Source: CAZNNH01 sp964574335 (GTDB lineage Bacteria; Acidobacteriota; Vicinamibacteria; Fen-336). Taken from it: a stretch of 23,668 bases of DNA. Positions 7,232 to 13,678 of this stretch are shown here, one piece after another (the first letter of the stretch is position 1; each line of letters begins with the position of its first letter). The DNA lies in assembly GCA_964574335.1 (NCBI GenBank), contig CAZNNH010000088.1, positions 1-23,668 of the forward strand, in the 5' to 3' direction. The notes under the pieces were generated by a model. It did no database searches, was not told the origin of the DNA, and saw only the letters and a program-made list of their open reading frames with translations. The position numbers and the translations under genes are program-made.

Positions 7232-7325
7232 CCGGCGGAACGTCGTCGCTGAACTCCTGGGCGCCCGACCACGGCTTGCCGATGTCGGTGAAGCTGTGGC
7301 CCATCGATCCTGGACTCGGATCCAG

Positions 7326-7890
7326 CTAGGTGATGAAATCCAGCCAGTTGCCGGCCCGCATCGTGTCGTCGACCGAGTCCTCGATCACGATCAAGCCGAG
7401 ACGGTAGAAGTCGTTGTGGATCTGGCGGCTCCACCTGCGCCCCGCTCCGATGCCCATGTCCTTGAGGTCGCGGAGGCGCTGTGGGTGGAACTCGACGTAC
7501 AGCCGATCGATGAGCTTCGCGGTGTCGTCGTCCAGCATCTTCTGGAGGACGTCGAACTCCGCCCCTTCGATGTCGATGCTGAGGATGACGTAGTCCCGTT
7601 CGTCGAAGTTGCCCTTCACCCACTGGCTGAAGTCGAACGAGTCGACGGTGATGGTGGTCAGCTCCTCCTCGGGCTTCCAGGCCGCGATGCTGTTGGCCCC
7701 GCTCGTCTCCGACTCCATGTGGAACTCGAGGGTGCCGTCCTCGATCCAGACCGCCTTGGAGAGCACCGTCAGGAGCGGGGCGTGGGGGAGCTTGGCCGCC
7801 AGGCCGGGGTTGGCCTCGATGGCGAAGATCTCCCAGTTGTGGCGCGAGTACAGGCCGGACTTGCTCGAGGGAATGGTGGCTAGCGGCGGC
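7326..7890 (-). pseudogene. FkbM-type methyltransferase, N-terminally truncated
   Basis: From about 7862 downward the frame encodes YSRHNWEIFAIEANPGLAAK, then ITVDSFDFSQWV, DYVILSIDIEGAEFDVLQKM, LYVEFHP and FYRLGLIVIEDSVDD. These are the motif II acidic loop and later motifs of the FkbM SAM-dependent methyltransferase fold. The glycine-rich motif I (DxGAxxG), which should lie 20-30 residues before EIFAIEANPG, is missing. The frame there reads PPPPLATIPSSKSG and runs back into unrelated sequence. The protein probably lost its SAM-binding N-terminus when it was joined to the sulfatase fragment upstream. It ends at the TAG at 7326-7328. Confidence 0.65.
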
Positions 7891-7957
7891 GGCGGCAAAG
7901 AGAGCTTCGTACCTCTTCCACGGGGGCTTGGCAAGTGGCCGCCGTGGCGGCGAGACC

Positions 7958-8158
7958 CTACTGGACGTAGCCGCGGGCCCGCAGCGTCACCTGCGCCGCG
8001 TCCTCGGGCTCGGCGCCGCCGGTCCGTCCCGAGGAGGCGCACGTCCAGGGACCCGTCACTGTCTCTCTGAGAGGCGCCACCATGTCGGGGCGCTCTCCGG
8101 CCGGGTTTACGGTCTCGCCGGGGTTGGCCTTCATGTGGTAAACCGGGAGTCGCGCCGC
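7958..8158 (-). pseudogene. Sulfatase C-terminal fragment
   Basis: This minus-strand frame reads LPVYHMKANPGETVNPAGER then PDMVAPLRETV, and ends DAAQVTLRARGYVQ at a TAG (7958-7960). It matches the final segment of sulfatase-family hydrolases, where the consensus is LYDLKADPGETVNLAGERPDLVAELR and the protein commonly ends ALGY-x. A TAA lies in frame at 8159-8161 and nothing before it matches, so only about 65 C-terminal residues survive. It is not a copy of the larger sulfatase gene at the right end of the window, whose tail sequence differs. Confidence 0.6.
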
Positions 8159-8172
8159 TTACCGTAACCGGC

Positions 8173-8229
8173 CGGCGATCTCTATCTGCGGCCGCCTCGG
8201 GAGAGAGCCCGGGCGCCGGGAGATCGCCG
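8173..8229. repeat. Perfect 10-bp inverted repeat with 37-bp spacer
   Basis: CGGCGATCTC at 8173-8182 is the exact reverse complement of GAGATCGCCG at 8220-8229. The spacer is rich in short GC palindromes. It sits between the intact FkbM gene and the sulfatase fragment. No T-run follows on either strand, so it is not an obvious terminator; it may mark a former element end. Confidence 0.4.
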
Positions 8230-8258
8230 CGGCGCACCTCGTGCCAGACGCACGCGGG

Positions 8259-9065
8259 CTAGCCCGGGCAGGCCGTGTTCACGTACTCCTTGTCCAGCCA
8301 ACGTCGGTCGGGGGCCACGTCCTGATCGCGTAGGAACTGGAAGCCCATCTTCTGCAGGTAGGCGCTCATCTCCTCCTCACCCGCCGGGCGTTCCGAGTCG
8401 ACTCCATCGTACAGAGCGATGTTGATGACCTCGGCGCGCAGCTTTCGGACGCGGCGCAACTGCTCGCCGGCCGGCTCGAGGACCTGAAGGTCGAAGCCCT
8501 GCACGTCGCTCTTGACGTACGAGATCTCCAATTCGGGGGGGATGCGGCTCAGCACGTCCTCCAGCCGCAGCACAGGAACGGAACGTACCTCGACCGTCTT
8601 GATGATCCCGTCGAAGCGCGAGCCCATGATGCTGGCCCCCAGGGAGCTGGTGGCGTCCACCTTGTTGACGTGGAAGTCGCGCCTGCCGCGCTCCAGGAAG
8701 ATGGCGACCGGCACCCCGATGACGCGTTCCGAGGCGGGCCAGTACTCCCAGCATTCGGACAGCGGCTCGATGGCCACGATGGCGACGTCCGCGTTCTCTT
8801 CCACGAGATCGCGCGTCGTCTCCAAGTGGTGGGCACCGACGTCGACCCACACGCGCTTGACCTCCTTCGGGAAGGCGAACATGCCATCCGCGCGAAGGAC
8901 CTCGCGGCCGCGGTTCGCTTCCTTGAACAGCTCGGTCGGAACGAGATCCTCGAACGAAGCTGTCGGGCTCGAGGGGACCTCGCAGCCTGCTCCTCGACAC
9001 CCCCCCACAGCCCAGGCCAGACCGAGCCCGACCCCGACGATCTCAACGACGCGCCCTATTCTCAT
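8259..9065 (-). CDS. FkbM-family methyltransferase with apparent lipoprotein signal
   Basis: Starting at the ATG at 9065 (GGAG 9 nt ahead) the product has 268 residues. The N-terminus MRIGRVVEIVGVGLGLAWAV followed by GGC looks like a lipoprotein signal, with Cys23 as the lipidated residue. The rest is a SAM-dependent FkbM fold: motif I RVWVDVGAHHLETTRD (about 71-87), motif II VAIVAIEPLSECWEYW, the YVKSDVQGFDLQVLEPAG block that corresponds to the usual D(I/V)(E/Q)G, and VINIALYDGVDSE. FkbM enzymes O-methylate sugars and polyketides in the cytoplasm, where SAM is. A lipidated, exported version would be odd. The methyltransferase fold is a firm call; the lipoprotein signal is a good but unproven one. 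A truncated relative lies just downstream. Confidence 0.75.
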   Translation of the reverse strand: MRIGRVVEIVGVGLGLAWAVGGCRGAGCEVPSSPTASFEDLVPTELFKEANRGREVLRADGMFAFPKEVKRVWVDVGAHHLETTRDLVEENADVAIVAIEPLSECWEYWPASERVIGVPVAIFLERGRRDFHVNKVDATSSLGASIMGSRFDGIIKTVEVRSVPVLRLEDVLSRIPPELEISYVKSDVQGFDLQVLEPAGEQLRRVRKLRAEVINIALYDGVDSERPAGEEEMSAYLQKMGFQFLRDQDVAPDRRWLDKEYVNTACPG

Positions 9066-9236
9066 CCAGCTCGTCTCCATCTCCCCGGCCCGTCAAGATG
9101 ACCGTTAGCCATGTGAAGCGCCGCGTGCCGCACGCACAGCACGCCACGGCACGAGTGCAAAGGTGATACGAAGGCCGTCCGGGTGTCAAGCGGCACTGCT
9201 CGCGCGCCTTGCCCGGCATCACGGCGTGTCGATGGA

Positions 9237-10871
9237 TCAACCGGCGATCCCGACGGTACAGACCAGGCAGAAGGCCGCAACCGCGACCGCCAAGAGGGCG
9301 CTGGCCCTCAGCCGGGTCCCCGTCCCGGGCAGCCTCACCTTCCACCGGCCGAGCGGACGCAGGAGCACCTCGAACGCCACCACCAGCACCGGCAGCTTCA
9401 GATAGGTGTATCGAGGTCCCATGAAGGTCAGGGAATGGGCCAGGCAGAACATGACGTAAACCAGGGCCACCGCCCAGGCGCCGAGGTCCCGGTTCCTCAT
9501 CCCGGCCGCAACGCCGATCAGCCCGAGAAGCGCCAGGCCCGCCACCCAGACCCGGGTCGCCGATCCGGACCACCTCGCGCGCGGGGGGAGAGACATCGGC
9601 TCGCTCGCCGATCCTCCGGCGTTTTTCCGCTGGAAGAAGACCAGCCAGTAGTCCATGAGGTCGACGTTGAACCACCAGAGGTTCCGGGTGACGTTGTGGA
9701 GGTAGACCTCGGGGTGGGTGCGGATGTTCCTCCAGGTCTCCCGGGTGAACCGGTCGCTCAGCTCCGAGATGTGGGCGTCGAACTCCTCGAGCGAGAACTC
9801 GGAGGACCCGGTCACACGGGTATAGATCGGCATCCCCTCGCGCCTCCACAGCGCCGTCCAGAGCAGGTACTTCTCGCCCGGCCTGAGCTTCTCGACCGTG
9901 GACCCCCAGACGGCGAAGCTGCCCTGCGACGTCACCAGCACCAGCCGGCCGCTTCTGACGTAGTTGCGGATCGCGTACGGTCCGATGGGCAGGAGCATGC
10001 CGAGGGTGAAGAGGGCGACCCCGCCGGCGACCACCCGCCACTGCCAGCGGTGCTTGACGGCCAGCAGGACGACGACGAAGAAGGGGAGGATCAGGGAGAC
10101 GGGTCGGACCAGGGTGGTCAGCCCCCACAGGGCGCCGGCCAGGACCGCCCGCCTCTTGCCGGCCCCGGCGCCGTCGAGCCAGTAGCCGAGGTAGGCGGTG
10201 GCGACCGCGATCAGCGGCACGTGCAGGGGCGGGTAGGTCAGGGCCCCCGCGATGATCAGCGACAGCGGATTCAGGGCGAAGACCACGGCCACGCAGGCGG
10301 CCTCCAGCGGACGGTGGTGACGCCCGGCAAACCAGAAGAGCAGCACCGCCGCCCCGCTGAAGAGCAGGGACTGGGCCAGTTGGACCGCCCGCTCGTCGCC
10401 CGCTCGTCGGTCGTCGGCGGGGGTCGTCGCGGCACCCGTCGTCGCTGCGCCCAGGGAAGCGAGGACCGCCGCGCCGGCGTCGCGGGCCAGCAACACGCCG
10501 GCCACCAGCGCGGGATAGCCAGGCGCTCGGAGCAGGCCCGGATCGCCCGGGCCGGCGAGGGAGCCGGTCTCCCGCAGTCGTTGCCCGATCTCGAAATGTT
10601 CTTCGATCTCCCCCACCGGCAGCGTCGCGTACAGGAACGTGACCCCCACCAGCAGGATGCCAAGGAAGAGCATCAGCGAGAGGGCCTTGTGGTTGGTCGG
10701 ACGGGCGCCCTCGGGGCCAGACGAGGGCACGCGGTGGCTCTCTCCGGCGGCAGTGGCGGTCTTCAGGCTCAGATCGGGCCTCCGATCGGCGGCCAGCGGC
10801 CGTTGGATGCCCGGGGCCCCAAGCGGGCGACCCGGGGCGCTGTGGGCGCGCTTCCCGCCGCGGCGAATCAT
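9237..10871 (-). CDS. Multi-pass GT39/ArnT-like membrane glycosyltransferase
   Basis: The start is set by a GGGGGGAG ribosome binding site 6 nt before the ATG at 10871, giving 544 residues. After a basic N-terminus of about 60 residues come ten or more membrane helices (for example LMLFLGILLVGVTFLYATL, VSLILPFFVVVLLAV, WVAGLALLGLIGVAAGM). The first external loop holds acidic residues (VGEIEEHFEIGQRLRETGS) and the family-typical RAPGYPALVAG. A periplasmic domain in the second half contains VTRNLWWFNVDLMDYW. This is the layout of GT-C enzymes such as dolichyl-phosphate-mannose protein mannosyltransferases and ArnT, which use a polyprenyl-phosphate sugar to glycosylate lipids or proteins in the periplasm. 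Donor and acceptor unknown. Divergent from lepB. Confidence 0.75.
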   Translation of the reverse strand: MIRRGGKRAHSAPGRPLGAPGIQRPLAADRRPDLSLKTATAAGESHRVPSSGPEGARPTNHKALSLMLFLGILLVGVTFLYATLPVGEIEEHFEIGQRLRETGSLAGPGDPGLLRAPGYPALVAGVLLARDAGAAVLASLGAATTGAATTPADDRRAGDERAVQLAQSLLFSGAAVLLFWFAGRHHRPLEAACVAVVFALNPLSLIIAGALTYPPLHVPLIAVATAYLGYWLDGAGAGKRRAVLAGALWGLTTLVRPVSLILPFFVVVLLAVKHRWQWRVVAGGVALFTLGMLLPIGPYAIRNYVRSGRLVLVTSQGSFAVWGSTVEKLRPGEKYLLWTALWRREGMPIYTRVTGSSEFSLEEFDAHISELSDRFTRETWRNIRTHPEVYLHNVTRNLWWFNVDLMDYWLVFFQRKNAGGSASEPMSLPPRARWSGSATRVWVAGLALLGLIGVAAGMRNRDLGAWAVALVYVMFCLAHSLTFMGPRYTYLKLPVLVVAFEVLLRPLGRWKVRLPGTGTRLRASALLAVAVAAFCLVCTVGIAG

Positions 10872-10970
10872 TAGCATCTCCCCCCCCGTCGGGCAAGGGT
10901 CGGGGCCATGCCTCGCGTCACCCCGCCCGCTCGATGGCTCAAGGTCCGGGGTATGGGTAGAATGGGAGGG

Positions 10971-11687
10971 ATGAGTGCCTCCAGGGAGGAGTCCCAGCCC
11001 GGGTTCAAGAAGTCCGTGGCGCGGGAGTACCTCGAGTCGGTGGTGGTGGCGGTGATCCTGGCCCTGTTCATCCGGACCTTCGTGGTGCAGGCGTTCAAGA
11101 TCCCGACCGGGTCGATGGAAACCAACCTGCTGATCGGCGATCACCTGCTGGTCAACAAGATCGTCTACTCGCCCTCCCTCGGGCGGTTCGAGGACTGGCT
11201 GCTGCCGAAGCGACCGATCCAGCGGGGGCACGTGGTGGTGTTCAAGTTCCCGGAGGACCCCACCCGCGACTTCATCAAGCGCGTCATCGGGCTGCCCGGC
11301 GAGACGCTGGAGATGCGGGACAAGGTGGTCTACGTCAACGGCCAGCCGCTGGAGGAGCCGTACACCCACTACCGGGAGCCGGTCCGCTCCCGGGACGACC
11401 CCGAGTACGGCCTGCGGGGTGAGGCGATCCGCGACAACTGGGGCCCGCGTACCATCCCGGAGGGGGATCTCTTCGTCCTGGGCGACAACCGCGACAACAG
11501 CCGCGACAGCCGGTTCTGGGGTTACCTCCCCGAGGACCAGGTCAAGGGCCGGGCCCTGCTGGTGTACTGGTCCTACGAGGCCTCGAGAGAGGAGTACCAG
11601 CGCACCAACCTGATTGACTGGACGCGGGACACGCTGTCGGCCGTGTGGCGGACGCGATGGTCGCGCTTCTTCCACCTGATCCGGTGA
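10971..11687 (+). CDS. lepB: Signal peptidase I
   Basis: This 238-residue protein removes signal peptides from secreted proteins at the outer face of the inner membrane. All family boxes are visible: one N-terminal membrane helix (VVVAVILALFIRTFVVQAFK), box B with the catalytic serine (IPTGSMETNLLIGD, Ser48), box D with the general-base lysine (RDFIKRVIGLPGE, Lys103) and box E (GDNRDNSRDSRFWG). The chosen start, MSASREES, has GGGAGGG directly against the ATG, too close for normal use. A TAGAAT hexamer at 10958-10963 would start transcription near the ATG, so a leaderless mRNA is possible; an in-frame ATG at 10953 is the alternative. The next gene follows 23 nt after the stop. Confidence 0.95.
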   Translation: MSASREESQPGFKKSVAREYLESVVVAVILALFIRTFVVQAFKIPTGSMETNLLIGDHLLVNKIVYSPSLGRFEDWLLPKRPIQRGHVVVFKFPEDPTRDFIKRVIGLPGETLEMRDKVVYVNGQPLEEPYTHYREPVRSRDDPEYGLRGEAIRDNWGPRTIPEGDLFVLGDNRDNSRDSRFWGYLPEDQVKGRALLVYWSYEASREEYQRTNLIDWTRDTLSAVWRTRWSRFFHLIR

Positions 11688-11710
11688 GCCGCCTGCCAAT
11701 GGAGGAGCCT

Positions 11711-12082
11711 ATGCACGGCGTCGAGGAGAGAGGAGAAGGCAAGTTCGGTCTGGTCGTCGGGATCGCGGTCCTGGTGCTCGGGGGCTTCTTCGTCGTCAAG
11801 ACGATGCCCGTCTACTTCGCCGACTGGGAGCTGGGTGACCGGATGGAGGCCGCCGCCCTGGGCGTGCCCAACGTGTCCGGCGATAGGATCGCCCAGGAGA
11901 AGGTCTGGAAGGCCGTCCAGGAGCTGGGGCTCACTCCCTACATCGAGAAGAACGGCATCCGGGTCATCACCGCCGGCGGCAGGCGGCGAATCACTCTGTC
12001 CTACGAACGCGAGGTGACCTACCTGCCGGGCTACAAGAAGCGGGTCACCTTCGAGCACGACGTCTCCCAGACGCTCTTCTGA
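11711..12082 (+). CDS. DUF4845-like single-pass membrane protein
   Basis: The start at 11711 is supported by GGAGG six nt ahead; an ATG at 11699 lies before this site and is less likely. The 123-residue protein has one N-terminal membrane helix (FGLVVGIAVLVLGGFFVVK). Its periplasmic domain reads like the family found beside lepB in many Gram-negatives: TMPVYFADWELGDRMEA, then QEKVWKAVQELGLTPYIEKN, and a strand-rich end (ITLSYEREVTYLPGY, RVTFEHDVSQTLF). Function unknown. It is the second gene of a two-gene operon with lepB, and the close spacing (23 nt) suggests shared transcription and perhaps a role at the membrane near the signal peptidase. Confidence 0.65.
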   Translation: MHGVEERGEGKFGLVVGIAVLVLGGFFVVKTMPVYFADWELGDRMEAAALGVPNVSGDRIAQEKVWKAVQELGLTPYIEKNGIRVITAGGRRRITLSYEREVTYLPGYKKRVTFEHDVSQTLF

Positions 12083-12130
12083 ACGCGACGTCGGAAGCTG
12101 CTGCGTTCGGGTCCGGGGGATCGGGGGGCG

Positions 12131-12152
12131 GGGCCGACGCCGGGAGCGGCCC
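12131..12152. terminator. GC-rich hairpin between convergent genes
   Basis: GGGCCG at 12131-12136 pairs with CGGCCC at 12147-12152 across a 10-nt loop, between the lepB operon end (12082) and the stop of the convergent acyl-CoA dehydrogenase gene (12165). No T-run follows on either strand. The terminator call rests on position only. Confidence 0.25.
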
Positions 12153-12164
12153 GGCCCTCGCCTG

Positions 12165-13334
12165 CTACGGCTCGGCCAGGATCTGCTTGGCGATGGCCTG
12201 GAGCTGCATGTTGGTGGTCCCCTCGTAGATCTGGCCCACCTTCTGGTCTCGGAAGTACTTCTCCACCGGGTACTCGCGGGTGAAGCCGTAGCCGCCGAAG
12301 ATCTCGATCGCCTTCGAGGCCACCGCCTCGGCGGCCCGGGAGGCGAACAGCTTGGCCATCGCCGCTTCCTTGATGAAGCCCTCTCCGGCGTCGCGGCGCC
12401 GGGCGGCGTTGTAGGTCAGAAGGCGCGCCGCCTCGATCCGGGTCGCCATCTCGGCCAGCTCGAACTGGACCGCCTGGAACTCCGCGATCGGCTTGCCGAA
12501 CTGCTGGCGTTGCCGGGCGTAGGCCCGGGCCAGCTCGAAGGCGCCCTGGGCCACCCCCACCATCTGGGCGCCGATGCCGATGCGCCCCTCGTTGAGGGTC
12601 TCGATGGCGATCTTGTAGCCCTTGCCCACCTGGCCGAGCACGTTCTGCTTCGGCACCCGGCACTCCTCGAGGATCAGCTCGCAGGTCGAGCTGGCCCGGA
12701 TGCCGAGCTTGTCCTCCTTCTTGCCCACCTCGAAGCCGGGGAAGGCCCGCTCCACCAGGAACGCGGTGATCCCCCGGTATCCCTGCGACGGGTCGACGGT
12801 GGCCATCACGATGAACAGGTCGGCCTCAAAGGCGTTGGTGATCCAGAGCTTGCGTCCGGTGAGCTGGAAATGGTCGCCCTTGTCCTCGGCACGGCAGGCG
12901 AGGGCGAAGGCATCGGAGCCGGAGCCGGCCTCGGACAACGCGTAGGCGCCCACCCACTCGGACGAGAGCCGCGGCAGGTAGCGCTGCCTCTGCTCGTCGG
13001 TAGCCCAACGCAGCAGGGCGTTGTTGACCAGCGTGTTCTGAACGTCGACCAGCACCGCCACCGAGGCGTCGACCCGGGCCAGCTCCTCCACCGCCAGGAT
13101 CGACATGAAGAAGCTGGTCTCGGCCCCGCCATGGGCCTCCGGGATCTCGATCCCCATCAACCCCAGCTCGAAGCAGCTCTCGACCAGCGAGCGGGACAGA
13201 CGGGCCTCCCGGTCCATCTCGGCCACCAAGGGGCGCACCTTCTTCTCGGCGAAATGCCGCACCTGGTCGCGGAACATGGCCTCTTCTTCGGAGATCCGGG
13301 TCAGCGGCGGGGGCGCGGCGAGCGACTCGCCCAT
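12165..13334 (-). CDS. Short/branched-chain acyl-CoA dehydrogenase
   Basis: The 389-residue protein begins at the ATG at 13334, preceded by GGGAGGTG five nt ahead. It contains both acyl-CoA dehydrogenase signatures: the FAD-contact block GAYALSEAGSGSDAFAL with KLWITNA, and the C-terminal QFGKPIAEFQ ... FGGYGFTREYPVEKYFRD ... IYEGTTNMQLQAIAKQIL. The glutamate of YEGTTN is the catalytic base in the short-chain and short/branched-chain enzymes. VDVQNTLVNNALLRWATDEQ and LGIRASSTCELILEE are close to the mitochondrial ACADSB type, so the likely substrate is a short or 2-methyl-branched acyl-CoA; the pathway would be isoleucine or fatty acid breakdown. Electrons go to ETF. Monocistronic here and divergent from the arg operon, with an ARG-box-like palindrome 22 nt upstream. 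Confidence 0.92.
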   Translation of the reverse strand: MGESLAAPPPLTRISEEEAMFRDQVRHFAEKKVRPLVAEMDREARLSRSLVESCFELGLMGIEIPEAHGGAETSFFMSILAVEELARVDASVAVLVDVQNTLVNNALLRWATDEQRQRYLPRLSSEWVGAYALSEAGSGSDAFALACRAEDKGDHFQLTGRKLWITNAFEADLFIVMATVDPSQGYRGITAFLVERAFPGFEVGKKEDKLGIRASSTCELILEECRVPKQNVLGQVGKGYKIAIETLNEGRIGIGAQMVGVAQGAFELARAYARQRQQFGKPIAEFQAVQFELAEMATRIEAARLLTYNAARRRDAGEGFIKEAAMAKLFASRAAEAVASKAIEIFGGYGFTREYPVEKYFRDQKVGQIYEGTTNMQLQAIAKQILAEP

Positions 13335-13355
13335 GAATCACCTCCCACGATTCGG

Positions 13356-13373
13356 AATGAATGGCTATTCAGT
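13356..13373. promoter_or_regulatory. ARG-box-like operator (TGAAT-N4-ATTCA)
   Basis: The palindrome AATGAATGGCTATTCAGT carries both perfect half-sites of the ArgR/AhrC ARG box (WNTGAATWWWWATTCANW); only the central four bases (GGCT) depart from the A/T preference. It lies in the divergent region between the acyl-CoA dehydrogenase start (13334) and the arg leader promoter (-35 at 13467), some 94 bp from the latter. No second box at the usual 21-bp spacing is seen. It could serve ArgR acting on either gene, or a TetR-type regulator of the dehydrogenase. Confidence 0.4.
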
Positions 13374-13466
13374 TGGTCGCCTCATGTTGCTCCCAGGCCG
13401 GCGTCCCCGTCAAACGCCCGGAACCACCCGAGCCCCCTCTTCGCCCCCGATGGCGAAGAAACGTCC

Positions 13467-13494
13467 TTGACAAGCGGGCCGAAGCGCGTATCAT
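13467..13494 (+). promoter_or_regulatory. Sigma-70-type promoter of the arg operon leader
   Basis: A perfect -35 hexamer TTGACA (13467-13472), a 16-nt spacer and a good -10 hexamer TATCAT (13489-13494). The expected start of transcription, 6-9 nt downstream, falls at about 13500-13503, on or just before the ATG of the leader peptide. The leader mRNA would then be leaderless. The region is otherwise very GC-rich, so the two hexamers stand out. Confidence 0.7.
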
Positions 13495-13502
13495 CGCCCT
13501 CC

Positions 13503-13586
13503 ATGACGATGGTCACCCCCGCGTCGATGAAGGCCCGCCCGAGGCGATACCCGCGGGTCTCGCGGGGGTTCTCCGTGTCGATCTAG
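13503..13586 (+). CDS. Arginine-rich leader peptide of the arg operon (27 codons)
   Basis: An ATG at the predicted transcription start opens a 27-codon frame closed by TAG at 13584-13586. The central part is MKARPRRYPRVSR: five Arg codons within ten (CGC 13536, AGG 13542, CGA 13545, CGG 13554, CGG 13563). AGG and CGA appear rare in the neighbouring genes, which favour CGC and CGG. No ribosome binding site precedes the frame, which fits leaderless initiation; ATGs at 13509 and 13527 are in-frame alternatives. The peptide itself probably has no function. Translating it would act as the sensor: scarce Arg-tRNA stalls the ribosome over the first Arg codons. The following RNA folds into alternative terminator and antiterminator structures, directly ahead of argC. 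Confidence 0.7.
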   Translation: MTMVTPASMKARPRRYPRVSRGFSVSI

Positions 13587-13650
13587 AAGCCGCTCGAGAT
13601 CGCACGGACCGAGCGAGGCCCGCTGGAGCAGAGGCTCTGGCGGGCCTTTT
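13531..13650 (+). promoter_or_regulatory. Transcription attenuator with 1:2, 2:3 and 3:4 RNA pairings
   Basis: Region 1 (13531-13538, AGGCCCGC) pairs with region 2 (13553-13560, GCGGGTCT), 8 bp with one G-U. Region 2 (13553-13563) can instead pair with region 3 (13613-13623), 11 bp with one G-U. Inside that pairing, TCCGTG-T-CGATCT (13572-13584) pairs with AGATCGCACGGA (13597-13608), 12 bp with one bulge, so the antiterminator is one long imperfect hairpin. Region 3 alternatively forms the terminator with region 4. AGGCCCGC occurs identically in regions 1 and 3. A ribosome stalled at the first Arg codons covers region 1 and lets 2:3 form (read-through). A ribosome reaching the stop at 13584 melts the antiterminator, so 3:4 forms (termination). 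Read by eye; no energies computed. Confidence 0.72.
13617..13650 (+). terminator. Intrinsic terminator of the arg attenuator (3:4 hairpin)
   Basis: GGCCCGC (13617-13623) pairs with GCGGGCC (13640-13646). The stem continues through two G-U pairs and GAGC/GCTC (13626-13629 with 13634-13637) to an AGAG tetraloop, 13 bp in all, followed by TTTT (13647-13650). It sits 29 nt before the argC start codon and after the leader peptide, so it can stop transcription before the operon. Confidence 0.8.
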
Positions 13651-13678
13651 CGTTGAGCGGTGGGATGGAGGAGACCAG

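Noticed and set aside
9237..11699. An 820-codon minus-strand open frame running antisense through lepB
   Set aside because: Only the part below 10871 is a real gene; a strong ribosome binding site sets the start there. The rest is the shadow of lepB, caused by high GC.
12510..13586. A 358-codon plus-strand frame antisense to the acyl-CoA dehydrogenase
   Set aside because: Its translation is low-complexity shadow sequence. Only the last 27 codons, downstream of their own promoter, are kept as the Arg leader.
13591..13615. A separate 6-bp hairpin CGCTCG...CGAGCG in the arg leader as an additional control element
   Set aside because: It overlaps both the 13572-13608 hairpin and region 3. It is weaker than either and probably only a transient fold.
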